From: Planctomycetota bacterium
GTDB taxonomy: Bacteria > Planctomycetota > Phycisphaerae > Phycisphaerales > UBA5793
DNA: 64,000 nucleotides
Assembly (NCBI GenBank): GCA_963205185.1
Contig: CAUJHZ010000045.1
Location: 60,549 to 124,548 of the forward strand
Direction: 5' to 3'
Under the pieces are notes generated by a model. It was not told the DNA's origin, did no database searches, and worked only from the letters and a program-made list of their open reading frames with translations. Numbering within the stretch: position 1 is the first letter of the stretch; every line of letters starts with the position of its first letter. The translations under genes were made by a program, and so were the position numbers. Of the stretch, positions 46,015 through 56,136 are shown in pieces.

Positions 46015-46132
46015 TTCTCAGAGATCCGATTGCTCTTTGAAGACAGCGGAGGCGGCAGAGTCGCAGCTGTCGCGCACTCTGCCGCTCCCGCATGAGATGT
46101 TCCAGGCCGGCCGTTCGACGCAGCCCGCGGAC

Positions 46133-47239
46133 CTACTGGCCGACGTTGAGTCGCTCGCCCTTATAGGTGAGCATCCGCAGCGCTCCTTCAACTTTCTTCT
46201 GCACCGGCTCGGCGAGCGGAGCGTAGTCGAGTTCTTCGGCGAACTTCTGGCCCTCGTGCGTCGCCCACCAGAGGAAGTCCACCAAGGCCTGCGCCTCCTG
46301 CTTGCTCTCGAGATTGTTCAGGTCCCGGTAGACAATCAGGTAGGTGAACGACGCGATGGGATAGGCGTCGCTGCCCGGCTGATTCCAGATGTCCGCGGCG
46401 AGGATGGCGCCACTCATCTGCGATACGGCGCCGGCCCCGGCCATCGACACGCTTTCGGGAGATGCCTTGACCATGTTCCCATCGCGGTTCTGCACGTAGC
46501 CGTAGGCAAGATCGTTGTTGTCGGCGTAGCCCTGTTCGACGTAGCCGAGGGCGCCGGGCGTCTTCTGCACGACGGCGGTCACGCCTTCGTTGCCCTTGCC
46601 GCCCTGGCCCAGGGGCCACTTCACCTGCTTACCCATGCCGATGGTCGAGGTGAACTCTTCGCTCTGGGTCGCGAGGTAGTTGGTGAAGATGAACGTCGTG
46701 CCCGAGCCGTCGGTGCGCCACACCGGCGTGATCGCCGTATCGGGAAGTGACAGTCCATGGTTGAGCGACGCGATCGCCCGGTCGTTCCAACGAGTGACCT
46801 TCCCCATGTAGATGTCGGCGAGCAGTTCGCCCGTGAAGCGGATGTCGCCCTTGACGCCGGGCAGGTTGTAGGTCGGCACCACGCCGCCGGCGCAGGAGGG
46901 GATTTCGATGAGGTTGTCGGATCCGCCCGCGGCTTCCAATTCCTTCTTGCTCATGGGAGCATCGCTGCCGGCGAAGTCGACGGTCTTGTCGGTGATGTTC
47001 TTGATTCCGCCGCCCGAGCCGATCGACGCGTAATCGATCAGAATATTCGGATGCAACTGCTGGTACTCGGCAACGAGCCGCTTGTAGAACGGAGCCGGAA
47101 AAGATGCGCCGGATCCGGCAAGACGGATGTCAGCGCCCCCCGCCGCTTCCACTCCGACAGCCCCTGTCAATGGCCCCGCCGCCAGAAGCAGACTCGCGGC
47201 ACACGCCACCGCACTGGTCCCACGCGAAATCAGGTTCAT
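46133..47239 (-). CDS. pstS: Periplasmic phosphate-binding protein PstS
   Basis: 368 residues from the ATG at 47239 (ggagattgcag upstream); the frame to 47278 is less likely. Signal peptide (MNLISRGTSAVACAASLLLA), then the binding motifs GSGASFPAPFYKRLVAEY, DYASIGSGGGIKNITDKTVDFAGSDAPMS, and WRTDGSGTTFIFTNYL. Thr/Ser residues in GSGAS and SDAPMS contact phosphate in the family. No clear Pho-box direct repeat was seen upstream. Confidence 0.95.
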   Translation of the reverse strand: MNLISRGTSAVACAASLLLAAGPLTGAVGVEAAGGADIRLAGSGASFPAPFYKRLVAEYQQLHPNILIDYASIGSGGGIKNITDKTVDFAGSDAPMSKKELEAAGGSDNLIEIPSCAGGVVPTYNLPGVKGDIRFTGELLADIYMGKVTRWNDRAIASLNHGLSLPDTAITPVWRTDGSGTTFIFTNYLATQSEEFTSTIGMGKQVKWPLGQGGKGNEGVTAVVQKTPGALGYVEQGYADNNDLAYGYVQNRDGNMVKASPESVSMAGAGAVSQMSGAILAADIWNQPGSDAYPIASFTYLIVYRDLNNLESKQEAQALVDFLWWATHEGQKFAEELDYAPLAEPVQKKVEGALRMLTYKGERLNVGQ

Positions 47240-47368
47240 CTGCAATCTCCTGTGTGTTCGAATCGCACTTTCAATCACGCCACCACAGCATAAAGTCGCC
47301 GTGTTAGCGTTTGATGAGCACGGGGATAGTTTCGCATAAAGCGGCGGCGCCAGGTGAGAAGCGGGGTG

Positions 47369-48793
47369 TTACGGTCGCGCAACCGGCTGATGCGCCCCAG
47401 TTTGCGTCGCTTGACCCAAGGCCGGCAGAATCATCTGAAACGTACTGCCCCGCCCGGGCGCGCTCTGCACTTCGACCCGTCCGCCGTGCGCCTGGCAGAT
47501 GTGGCGGACAATCGACAGCCCCAGGCCGGTGCTGCCGACCTGCCGGCTGCGACCCTTGTCCACGCGGTAGAAGCGTTCGAAGATGCGCGTCAGGTGCTGC
47601 GGCTCGATGCCCTCGCCCCGGTCGACGACCGATATCGTTACATCGCCGTCCACCCGAGCGCCGAGCACGTGCACGTCACTGCCGGGCGGGCTGTACTTGA
47701 TGGCGTTTTCGATGAGATTCACCAGCGCCTGCTCGAGCAGTTGCCGGTTCATGCTCACGCGCAATTCAGGCTCACACTCGGTGCGGATCTTGGTCTGCCT
47801 CGAGTCGGCCAGCATCTGGCACGCTTCGACGGCGCTGTTGATGAGCGAGAGCACGGCGCCCGGCTCGACGTCCAGAGCCGCGCGGCCTTCCTGCTGGTCG
47901 AGTTTGGCGAGTGTGAGCAGGTCTTCGAGGATGGCGAACATCCGGTCGGCGTGGCGTCGGATGATCTCGAGCAGTCGCTGCACGTCTTCGGGATTGTGCT
48001 CGGACTCATCGAGCAGCGTTTCAACCGCGCCTTTGACGGCGGTGATCGGCGTGCGCATCTCGTGCGAGACGTTGGCGACGAAGTCGCGCCGCACGGTCTC
48101 AAGGCGGCGCAACTGGGTGACGTCGTTGAGCACGAGTAGTGCGCCGATCCGGCCCTCCGCCGCCCCGTGCAGCACGGTGGCGGTCACGAGCAGGATGCGT
48201 TCGGCATCGCGAGCTTCAGCCGGCGATTCACTGCGTCGCACGCTCACTTCGCCTTCAACCGGGCCCGCGGCGCCGAGCGCTTCTGAAACGAGCCGGTGCA
48301 GCGCCGGGCTTCGCACCACGGCCTGGATGCTGCGATCAATCGCCGACGCCGGCTCTACGCCCAGCAGCCTTGAAGCAGCGCGGTTCATGGTCATCACCCG
48401 CTCTTGGGCGTCTACGGCGATGACGCCCTCGACCATGCTCGACAGGACGGCTTCAAGTTCGTTGCGCTGCCGGACAACCGCCTGGAATCGCTCGTCGAGT
48501 TGGTAGGCCATGTGGTTCATCGCTTCCGCGACCCGCGCCACGCCTTCGGAGCCCGAGGTGCTGATGCGGCGATCAAGTTTGCCCCGGGCGAACCGCTCCG
48601 CCCCCCACTGCAGCCGCTCGAGGTCGCGGCGTTCCCGGATCGCGCGCACGATGAGTACGACCACCAGCGCCACGGCTAGCACGCCCAGCGCCACGCACGC
48701 CAGCAGCAGCGAGTCGGCGCCGGCATCCGTTGCGAGCACGGCACCGAATTGAGCCTTGTCGAAGGTTGCCTGGGCCCAGGGCAGGTGAGGCAC
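47369..48793 (-). CDS. phoR: Phosphate sensor histidine kinase PhoR
   Basis: 474 residues from a GTG (ggagtgaagtc upstream). One membrane helix (about 27-50), HAMP-like linker (RFARGKLDRRI), PAS domain (about 100-210: MVEGVIAVDAQERVMTMNRAASRLLG), HisKA FVANVSHEMRTPITAVKGAVETLL with His near residue 244, then NLIENAIKYSPPGS, VVDRGEGI, GLGLSIV. The architecture is the classical single-anchor PhoR. It starts 4 bases after phoB and lies upstream of pstS. Confidence 0.94.
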   Translation of the reverse strand: MPHLPWAQATFDKAQFGAVLATDAGADSLLLACVALGVLAVALVVVLIVRAIRERRDLERLQWGAERFARGKLDRRISTSGSEGVARVAEAMNHMAYQLDERFQAVVRQRNELEAVLSSMVEGVIAVDAQERVMTMNRAASRLLGVEPASAIDRSIQAVVRSPALHRLVSEALGAAGPVEGEVSVRRSESPAEARDAERILLVTATVLHGAAEGRIGALLVLNDVTQLRRLETVRRDFVANVSHEMRTPITAVKGAVETLLDESEHNPEDVQRLLEIIRRHADRMFAILEDLLTLAKLDQQEGRAALDVEPGAVLSLINSAVEACQMLADSRQTKIRTECEPELRVSMNRQLLEQALVNLIENAIKYSPPGSDVHVLGARVDGDVTISVVDRGEGIEPQHLTRIFERFYRVDKGRSRQVGSTGLGLSIVRHICQAHGGRVEVQSAPGRGSTFQMILPALGQATQTGAHQPVARP

Positions 48794-48797
48794 GACT

Positions 48798-49487
<690 letters not shown>

Positions 49488-49588
49488 GTGAATCTCCCAT
49501 GCATTGGCTGCCCAAGTTTAGGGAGAGAGCGCAATGATTCGGTTAGCACGTCGTCAGGAATCGGTGTCGCCGGCGCCGGCCGGCGGCG

Positions 49589-51346
49589 TTATTTGTCGCC
49601 CGCGACCGCCTCGGCGACGTTCAGGCAGTGGTCCTTGAGCCGGCGGTAGTTGAGCAGCATGGTCAGATACGAAGTGCTCACAATCGGCTCGATGCGCGTC
49701 GCCGAGAGACTCGTCAGATGAATGCCGCGCAGGTCCTTGATGCGCTTGGTCACCGCCGCGCCTGCGGAGTGGGCCCGGCTGATCACATCCACACGGTTGT
49801 GCTCGAACGCATCGATCACGAGGAGCAGGTAGTCGGAGACAAGCATGTGCAGGCTCTCGAGGTCCTTGCGCTGCGTGTCGGTGAGTTCGAACCCGGCGTT
49901 GCGGATCTTCAGTTCGGCCTTGACGATCACGGCGATGGTGTCGCTGATCGACTCCATCTCGTCGGCGACGCGCAGCTGCCGGCGGCTCTCTTCGATCACG
50001 CTGTGCGGTACGCCGCCCGAGAGCAGATCCGAGAGGAAGTGCACCACCTCGTGCTCCATCGCGTCGAGGACCTCCTCGCGGTGAAAGAGCTTCTCGATCC
50101 GGCGATCGTCCTTCTCGTTGGTGAAGATGATCCGCGCCGCCCAGGTCATCATCTTCGACGCCCCCGCCGCCATCTTGAGAATCTCCGCGTGCGACTGCTC
50201 GATCGCGATCAGCGGCGTCTCGAGCATGCGCACGTCCAGCGATGAAAGATGCGGCGTTTCCTTGGTCGCCTTGGCGGGCACGAACCGCTCCAAAGCCCTC
50301 GCAAACACGCGCACGAAGGGCAGAAACAGAATCGTGTTCAGGATGTTGAAGCCCGTGTGCGTTGAAGCGATCGCCAGCGTCATCACCTGCTCGAACTCGG
50401 TTTCGCTCGCGACGGCGTCGTGCGTGAGCCCCACGGGGTGGTAGCCGGAGTCCTTGTGGACGAACCAGTCCACGCCCTTGAGATACAGCGCAAAAACAGT
50501 CGTGATCCACGCCACGCCGATGACGTTGAACAGCACGTGCGCATACGCAGCGCGCTTGGCGTTGGTCGTGGCGCCGATCGACGCGAGCACCGCGGTAATC
50601 GTCGTGCCGATGTTCTCACCGAGCACGAGCGCCGCTGCGGTCTCGAAGGGAATGACGCCCGTTGACGCAAGGCTGATAGTGATGGCCAGCGTCGCCGAGG
50701 AAGACTGAACAATGAGCGTGAGCAGGCAGCCGACGGCAGCGCACTTGAGCACGCCGAAATACGAGTCGGCGGCGAACCACGCAAACGCCTCGACGAACGC
50801 GGGAATCTCGCGGACGGGCTTGAAGCCGTCTTTCATGAGTTCCAGGCCGAAGAACACCATGCCCAGTCCCATGATCGCCATCGCGGCATACCGGACGCGC
50901 TCGCCCTTGGAGAAGAGGAACGCCAGCGCGGCGGCGCCAAGAATCGGCAGGCCGTACTTGCCCACGTGGAGCACGAGGATCCAACCGGTGATCGTCGTCC
51001 CGATGTTGGCGCCCATGATGACGCCGATGGCCTGGTGCAGGAGCATCAGGCCGCTGTTGACAAAACCCACGACCAGCACGGTGGTGATCGAACTCGATTG
51101 GAGGAAACAGGTTACCACCGTGCCGGTACCGACCGCCATCAGGCGGTTGTCGGTCACGGCGCTGATCATCTTGCGCAGGCTGTTGCCCGCGATGGCCTGC
51201 ATACCGTCGGAGAGGTTCTTCATCCCCAGCAGGAACAGACCCAGCCCGCCGATGACCATCAGCACCAGTCCGACGAGCGCATCCGCCTCGCCCTGGGCCA
51301 GCGTGAGTAGAGCCGTCGCGTCGCCAGGGGCGGTGCCGGTCAACAT
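49589..51346 (-). CDS. Sodium/phosphate symporter with C-terminal PhoU-like domain
   Basis: 585 residues from the ATG at 51346. The NptA/NaPi-II core has the two inverted QSSS signatures: CFLQSSSITTVLVVGF near residue 85 and LIVQSSSATLAITISL near 215, each followed by GANIGTTITG or GENIGTTITA. About nine membrane helices. From about residue 370 the C-terminus is a helical PhoU-like domain (EEVLDAMEHEVVHFLSDLL, VADEMESISDTIAVIVKAEL). Such proteins move inorganic phosphate with sodium. It lies upstream of phoB on the same strand, so it likely belongs to the same regulon. Confidence 0.93.
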   Translation of the reverse strand: MLTGTAPGDATALLTLAQGEADALVGLVLMVIGGLGLFLLGMKNLSDGMQAIAGNSLRKMISAVTDNRLMAVGTGTVVTCFLQSSSITTVLVVGFVNSGLMLLHQAIGVIMGANIGTTITGWILVLHVGKYGLPILGAAALAFLFSKGERVRYAAMAIMGLGMVFFGLELMKDGFKPVREIPAFVEAFAWFAADSYFGVLKCAAVGCLLTLIVQSSSATLAITISLASTGVIPFETAAALVLGENIGTTITAVLASIGATTNAKRAAYAHVLFNVIGVAWITTVFALYLKGVDWFVHKDSGYHPVGLTHDAVASETEFEQVMTLAIASTHTGFNILNTILFLPFVRVFARALERFVPAKATKETPHLSSLDVRMLETPLIAIEQSHAEILKMAAGASKMMTWAARIIFTNEKDDRRIEKLFHREEVLDAMEHEVVHFLSDLLSGGVPHSVIEESRRQLRVADEMESISDTIAVIVKAELKIRNAGFELTDTQRKDLESLHMLVSDYLLLVIDAFEHNRVDVISRAHSAGAAVTKRIKDLRGIHLTSLSATRIEPIVSTSYLTMLLNYRRLKDHCLNVAEAVAGDK

Positions 51347-51569
51347 GCCAGACGCGTTCCCATCTGCAGAAAGTGGTGAAAGAGGCCGCCATCCACGAAG
51401 CCCGCCCGGCGTCCACAAGCCGGCCCAGCCCCGAAGCCACGTTAGCGTTCGGTTCCGATTCTAACAATCGGCCCGGCCGAGTCATGCAGCGATCGGACAT
51501 CGCCCCCGCGAGCCGCGGCCGCTCTATGATCGGCCGTCGCGTACGTCAGCGAGGTCTCCGGTAACTCAG

Positions 51570-51773
51570 ATGTGGGTGAGGCTCTGCAACCTGATCGGCG
51601 GCCTGACGGCCCTGGCTCGACTCGCCGGGCTCGGCGCGCTCAATCGGCGCAATCGATACTGGCAGTGGCGCCGCTCCACGGCTTTTGGCAACTTCGATCT
51701 GCCTCGCCGCGATGTGCGGCGGGCGCTGCTGGACTATGGTCGCTGGGTGCACGACATGCGCCGTTTCCGCTGA
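51570..51773 (+). CDS. Small protein, unknown
   Basis: 67 residues, Arg- and Leu-rich, with one weak hydrophobic stretch (VRLCNLIGGLTALARLAGLG). Ends GRWVHDMRRFR. Codon use matches neighbours, but the length is short and no family was recognised, so it may be a chance frame. Confidence 0.45.
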   Translation: MWVRLCNLIGGLTALARLAGLGALNRRNRYWQWRRSTAFGNFDLPRRDVRRALLDYGRWVHDMRRFR

Positions 51774-51787
51774 ATGCCCCGCGTCAA

Positions 51788-52267
51788 TCAGGAGGCAAAC
51801 AGCGCGAGCATGCCCACGAGCGCCGCGCTCCAGGCGGTCCACACCGTCGCCTTTTCGCTGCGAGTGAACGACCCTTGGCTCAGCCACGTCAGAGCCGGGC
51901 TGCACGCCACGCCCAGTGCGATCTGCCGCGGCCGGGTGGCCAGCCACTGCTTGGTGGGCTGCAGGCCGCGAAGGGCCTTGTGAGTGATGAACGACGCGAG
52001 CAGAGCCAGGGGCACCATCGCGCCGAGCAGGGCCGCGTTATCCGTAAAGAGCCGGCCCAGCAGCAGACCTCCGATGATCATTCCGGCCGTCTGCACGAAG
52101 CCGCGCTCAAAGGAGCCGGCATCGCCGACCAGGTCAGTGAGCCGGCCCCGCACACCAGCGGGTGGCGACGGCTGGACTGACGATTCGGATTCGAAGGAAA
52201 GAGCCTTGGCCATCGCCGTGTCGATCGCGGCGGCCGTGGGCTGTGGCACGTATTCTTTGCGTCGCAT
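51788..52267 (-). CDS. Membrane protein of unknown function
   Basis: 159 residues: an N-terminal polar part of about 55 residues, then three hydrophobic helices (FVQTAGMIIGGLLLGRLF, ALLGAMVPLALLASFITHKAL, VWTAWSAALVGMLALFA). No family was recognised. The ATG at 52267 lies close to the divergent gpsA gene. Confidence 0.6.
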   Translation of the reverse strand: MRRKEYVPQPTAAAIDTAMAKALSFESESSVQPSPPAGVRGRLTDLVGDAGSFERGFVQTAGMIIGGLLLGRLFTDNAALLGAMVPLALLASFITHKALRGLQPTKQWLATRPRQIALGVACSPALTWLSQGSFTRSEKATVWTAWSAALVGMLALFAS

Positions 52268-52407
52268 GGGACTCTCCGACCCTGAACTCCGGCGGCCGGC
52301 TGCCGCCGTCTTTCCCTTATTCCGAGTTGCCCGCCTTCCCTTTCACCGCGGCCGCTGGGCGACCGTAGAATGCCATCAGCCGGACCCGGGGCCGCTTGAG
52401 GGAAAGG

Positions 52408-53439
52408 GTGAAGGTGCAGGATCGTTCCGCAATCCGCAGGGTCGCCGTCATCGGCGATGGCCAGATGGGCATCGTGCTGGCGATGATCCTCGACTTCGGC
52501 CAGGCGCCGGTCACGCTCTGGGGCCGCAGCGCCGAGCACATTGTCAATCTGCAGTGCCATCGCATGTCGGAGCGTCACCTGCCCGGCGTGCGGATTCCCG
52601 AGACCATCACCATCACCGCCGATGAAGACGAAGCGCTGCGCGACGCCGACCTTGTGGTCTGTGCGGTGCCAACGCAGTTCATCCGCCCCGTCTTCAAGCG
52701 CTTCGCCGGCCGCATTCCGCCGGGCGTCGGCGTGGTCAGCGCCTCCAAGGGCATCGAGAACGGCACGCTGCTGCGCCCGACCTGCGTCATCGCCGAAGTG
52801 ATTGGCGACGGCGCGGATCGGGAATACGCGACCCTGTGCGGGCCAACGATTGCCGAAGAACTCACGCATCGGCTGCCCGCGACGATGGTCGCGGCGTGCG
52901 CATCACACGATTTCGCCGTGGCCGTGCAGGCACTCTTCACCACGCCGTGGATGCGCATCTACACACTGACGGATCTGCTCGGCGTTGAACTGGCCGGCGC
53001 CACCAAGAACGTCATCGCCATCGCGGCCGGCATCGTGGACGGCCTCCAACTCGGCTACAACGCCAAGTCGGCGCTGCTGGCGCGCGGCCTCGCGGAGATC
53101 ACGCGGCTCGGCGTCGCCATGGGCGCTTCCGCCGAGACCTTCTTCGGCATCGCCGGCGTCGGCGATCTTGCCACCACCTGCTTCAGCCCCGTCGGGCGCA
53201 ACCGCTCGTGCGGCGAAGCGCTCGGGCGCGGCCGTTCGCTGGCGGAGTATCTTCACTCGACGCAATCTGTGGTGGAGGGCGTCGCCACGACGCAGTCAGT
53301 CATGGCGCTGGCCAGGCAGCATCAAGTCGAAATGCCCATCACCGAAGCGGTGCACGCGGTGCTCTTTGAAGACCTGCCGCCGAAGCAGGCGATCGCGATG
53401 CTCATGGAGCGGGAATCCAAGCCGGAGCGCATTGGATAG
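52408..53439 (+). CDS. gpsA: Glycerol-3-phosphate dehydrogenase [NAD(P)+]
   Basis: 343 residues from the GTG at 52408, which has agggaaag upstream; GTG 52414 or TTG 52396 are also possible. Makes sn-glycerol 3-phosphate from dihydroxyacetone phosphate for phospholipid synthesis. The N-terminal Rossmann motif is VAVIGDGQMGIVLAMIL; the catalytic Lys lies in ELAGATKNVIAIAAGIVDGL; GVGDLATTCFSPVGRNRSCGEALGRG is the conserved substrate-domain signature. Length is normal. Confidence 0.95.
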   Translation: MKVQDRSAIRRVAVIGDGQMGIVLAMILDFGQAPVTLWGRSAEHIVNLQCHRMSERHLPGVRIPETITITADEDEALRDADLVVCAVPTQFIRPVFKRFAGRIPPGVGVVSASKGIENGTLLRPTCVIAEVIGDGADREYATLCGPTIAEELTHRLPATMVAACASHDFAVAVQALFTTPWMRIYTLTDLLGVELAGATKNVIAIAAGIVDGLQLGYNAKSALLARGLAEITRLGVAMGASAETFFGIAGVGDLATTCFSPVGRNRSCGEALGRGRSLAEYLHSTQSVVEGVATTQSVMALARQHQVEMPITEAVHAVLFEDLPPKQAIAMLMERESKPERIG

Positions 53440-53480
53440 CCGTTCCGACGCGGCGCGCTGACGTCACTCAGGCGATCTGC

Positions 53481-54242
53481 TCACGCCACCGCCGGCTTGC
53501 CGTGCTTGTGCCCTTCGCCGCCGGGTTTGTGCGTGAACGCATCCTGCTGCATCACGAAGCCGATCACCGCCGTTACCAGAACGATCAGCGGCAGAATGAT
53601 GGGGTTGCCGCTGAAATCCTGTCGCAGCGCCGGCTGCCACGCCTCGACCTGAATGAGCAGCGTGACCACGCCAATGACCAGCACCACCGCGCCGGCCACG
53701 CACGTCATCGCCACGATGACCACGCGGTAGAGAATGAACGACAGCAGGCCGAACGTAACCAGTCCGATGAGCGCACCGGCGTAGTAGGTATCGGGCGGCA
53801 TGTTCGAGATCGACCACACGTTGGCGCCGACGAACGCCCCGGCCAGACCGCCGCACGCCGCGATGGCGTACTTCATCAGCGGCCACGCGACCACCGCGGT
53901 CAGCACGCCGACGCACGCGGCGATGATCAGGCTGCTCTCCATCGACTTGCTGAGCAGAAAGCCCAGGCCCATGCCGGTCAGGAACGCGACTGTGATCACG
54001 ATCCACTTGTGCCAGCGGTAGCCGTTGATCACACTGAGCAGGCCGACGGTGACGAAGATCCCCGCCCACACGAAGTGCAGCTGCTGCAGCACGTCGAGGA
54101 GTTCATCGGGCCGGCTGAGAATGTCCAGCCGATGCATGTTCTCGAGGAAGAGGTGAAACGGATTGAGCCCGACCTCGGAGAGGGATTCGCGCAACCCGGC
54201 AGTCGAGCCGGCCGGCGCCGTCGCAAGCGTGAACAGGTTCAT
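53481..54242 (-). CDS. TM198-like polytopic membrane protein
   Basis: 253 residues with about seven membrane helices. The pattern GYRWHKWIVITVAFLTGMGLGFLLS and GGLAGAFVGANVW matches DUF4203/TM198-like proteins, where Gly-rich helices pair. It neighbours a second such protein at 54298-55158; the two may form one complex. Function unknown. Ends in a His/Lys-rich tail (HKPGGEGHKHGKP). Confidence 0.72.
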   Translation of the reverse strand: MNLFTLATAPAGSTAGLRESLSEVGLNPFHLFLENMHRLDILSRPDELLDVLQQLHFVWAGIFVTVGLLSVINGYRWHKWIVITVAFLTGMGLGFLLSKSMESSLIIAACVGVLTAVVAWPLMKYAIAACGGLAGAFVGANVWSISNMPPDTYYAGALIGLVTFGLLSFILYRVVIVAMTCVAGAVVLVIGVVTLLIQVEAWQPALRQDFSGNPIILPLIVLVTAVIGFVMQQDAFTHKPGGEGHKHGKPAVA

Positions 54243-54297
54243 GTCTCTGGCCTCGATCTTCGGGTTTCCATCGCGGGACCGGCGCCCCGCCCACCAG

Positions 54298-55158
54298 TCA
54301 CCCTTTATCGGCCTTCTTGACGCCGAGGCTCAATTGAATGAAGAGCCCGATAACCGCCACGCCCAGCCACAGCGCCAGCGTCATCGCCGCTGACTTGGGC
54401 GCGATCGACTCAAGCGAAAGCCCCGAGCGCGTCGCCAGCCAGTATCCGCTGGTGAGGATGATGAGCGATCCCGCCAGCGACGTCACCACGCTTGCCGCGA
54501 GCGTCGGCGCGAGCACGCCGAACACTACGCCGCCGATCACGCCGCCGGCTGCGAAGAGAAACGTCATCCACTTCTGGCTGCCGGGCGCATCGCTCCAGTT
54601 CTGCGCCGCTGTTTCGAGCACGAAGCCAACCGTGTCTTCCAGGCGCTCGCGCCAGGCGGGCTGCTCGATCTTTTCGACTTCGCCGTTCTCGGCTGCTTCG
54701 CGCGCCTTCTTGCGGCGTTCGAGCAACTGCTCCGCCGCTCGATCGAGCGTATCGCGAGGCTCGCGCAATTCTTTGAGGAGCAGTTCGCCGTCGGAAATCG
54801 GCGAGCCTTGCTGCCCCTCGTACATTCCCGTCAATTCGGCGTAGGTGAAAAAGCCCAGCGGCGCCGCCAGCCCCAGGCTCAGCGCCAGCAGCAGCGCCAT
54901 CACGAAGCGATACGCGACGATCGAGATCAGCCCCGCCACGGCGGCGCCGATGCCCACCGGCCAGAGGATTGACCACTCGTGCGGCAGTGCCGCGCCGGCC
55001 ACGAACCCCACCGCCGCGCCCAGCACCAGGGCCGCGAGCACGAGCATCGGGCGAAACAGCCGCCGGCCGAAGATCCACACCACAAACCCGGCCAGCAGGG
55101 CCAGAGCCACCGCTCCATGCACGCTCCAAGGCAGACTGTCGAGCAGATCGGGGATCAT
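54298..55158 (-). CDS. TM198-like membrane protein with cytoplasmic insert
   Basis: 286 residues from the ATG at 55158. Helices in the N-terminal half (GAVALALLAGFVVWIFGRRLFRP, LVLGAAVGFVAGAALP, ILWPVGIGAAVAGLISIVAYRFVMALLLALSLGLAAPLGFF) follow the DUF4203/TM198 pattern. A charged helical insert (about 135-195: LKELREPRDTLDRAAEQLLERRKKAREAAENGEVEKIEQP) separates them from three more helices. It lies just upstream of the related gene at 53481. Confidence 0.72.
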   Translation of the reverse strand: MIPDLLDSLPWSVHGAVALALLAGFVVWIFGRRLFRPMLVLAALVLGAAVGFVAGAALPHEWSILWPVGIGAAVAGLISIVAYRFVMALLLALSLGLAAPLGFFTYAELTGMYEGQQGSPISDGELLLKELREPRDTLDRAAEQLLERRKKAREAAENGEVEKIEQPAWRERLEDTVGFVLETAAQNWSDAPGSQKWMTFLFAAGGVIGGVVFGVLAPTLAASVVTSLAGSLIILTSGYWLATRSGLSLESIAPKSAAMTLALWLGVAVIGLFIQLSLGVKKADKG

Positions 55159-55391
55159 GAGGGGTTTCCTTGGCCGCCGCCCGCTTGCAGGCGCCGCGGC
55201 CGGACGATCGTAGCCGCAATCCAGCCGAACCTGCCCGAGCGGCTGGAGCACGGGCGAGCGGAAAGTCGATGCAATTCCAGTGCTTTGATTGCGTATACTT
55301 CATGCAGGATTTCACGCAGCGGCGGCCGATGTGCCACGTTTCTGCACCGTTCGCCGCCGCCTCGACCGATTGCCAGGAAAGGCGGAAGGTC

Positions 55392-55712
55392 ATGCTCAGC
55401 CTCGCTCTGTTCGGTTTGCCCGGCGGTTCGGAATGGATCGTCATCGGCCTCATTGCCCTGCTCGTGTTTGGCAAGCGCCTGCCCGAGGTCGGCCGGTCGC
55501 TCGGCCAGGGAATCGTGCAGTTCAAGAAGGGCCTCAAGGGCATCGAGGATGACGTGGAAGCCGCGTCCAACCGCCGCGACGAAGGCGCCCCGCTCAAACC
55601 CTACGACAAGCGCCTCGGCGGAGATGAATCCGAACTCCGCCGGCTCCAGGAGCAAGGCGCCGCCCCCTCCCAGTTCAAGCAGGAACGCGCTGCGAGCGAA
55701 CCGTCGGCGTAA
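55392..55712 (+). CDS. tatA: Twin-arginine translocase subunit TatA
   Basis: 106 residues from the ATG at 55392. The TatA/E signature is present: GGSEWIVIGLIALLVFGKRLPEVGRSLGQGIVQFKKGLKG, a short membrane helix, FGxxxLPE hinge and an amphipathic helix. The charged tail is 55 residues and varies in the family. TatA forms the variable pore that exports folded proteins. TatB/TatC genes are not in this window. The frame upstream to 55170 lacks coding character. Confidence 0.93.
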   Translation: MLSLALFGLPGGSEWIVIGLIALLVFGKRLPEVGRSLGQGIVQFKKGLKGIEDDVEAASNRRDEGAPLKPYDKRLGGDESELRRLQEQGAAPSQFKQERAASEPSA

Positions 55713-55740
55713 CCGCTGTTTGCCGGCGCATCGCCACGAA

Positions 55741-56020
55741 TCACTCAAACGTCCACGTCACGGTGTGGCTGATGTCACACTTGAAGGGCGCGACAGCCTG
55801 AATGCGGATGGTGCGGCCGCGCGCTGACGGTGGAACAATGACGTTGATCGTCGCGATGCCGTTGGAGTCGCCGCAGACGACTTGCGACGTCTGCGGGTCG
55901 CGGATGAGCAGTGCGCCGCCGAGGCACGTCGCACGGATCGTTTGCGCCTTCGAATGTGCCGTACGCGAGAAAGATTCGCATGGTTGTGAAGACCGGTGAC
56001 GGTGAGTGTAATCGGCGTCG
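55741..56020 (-). pseudogene. Frameshifted remnant of an exported-protein C-terminal domain
   Basis: Three overlapping minus-strand frames give consecutive pieces of one beta domain: ITLTVTGL in one frame (~56010), MRIFLAYGTFEGANDPC in a second (~55981), and LGGALLIRDPQTSQVVCGDS to VTWTFE in a third (to 55741). The join points need one base change each, near 55980 and 55920. The layout (TLTV-, PC-GG-, C-, TF end) resembles the C-terminal domain of the secreted protein at 2948-3970 and is known at the end of many Phycisphaerae exported proteins. No signal peptide or N-terminal part remains. Confidence 0.6.
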
Positions 56021-56108
56021 GGATGCATCTCTGCCTCAAGTCCATCGCCGGAGGTTGATTCTCCCGACCTGCGGCCCAAAGTGAGTAGTGATTTTGCCGC
56101 TGGAACAC

Positions 56109-56124
56109 ATTCGCCTGAGCGAAT
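56109..56124. promoter_or_regulatory. Operator-like palindrome before arsR
   Basis: attcgc-ctga-gcgaat, a perfect 6-bp inverted repeat with 4-base spacer, 12 bases before the arsR ATG. The position fits self-repression by ArsR. Confidence 0.6.
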
Positions 56125-56136
56125 ATGGTTTGAGGA

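Noticed and set aside
47240..47368. Pho box before pstS
   Set aside because: No direct repeat of the expected type was found by eye.
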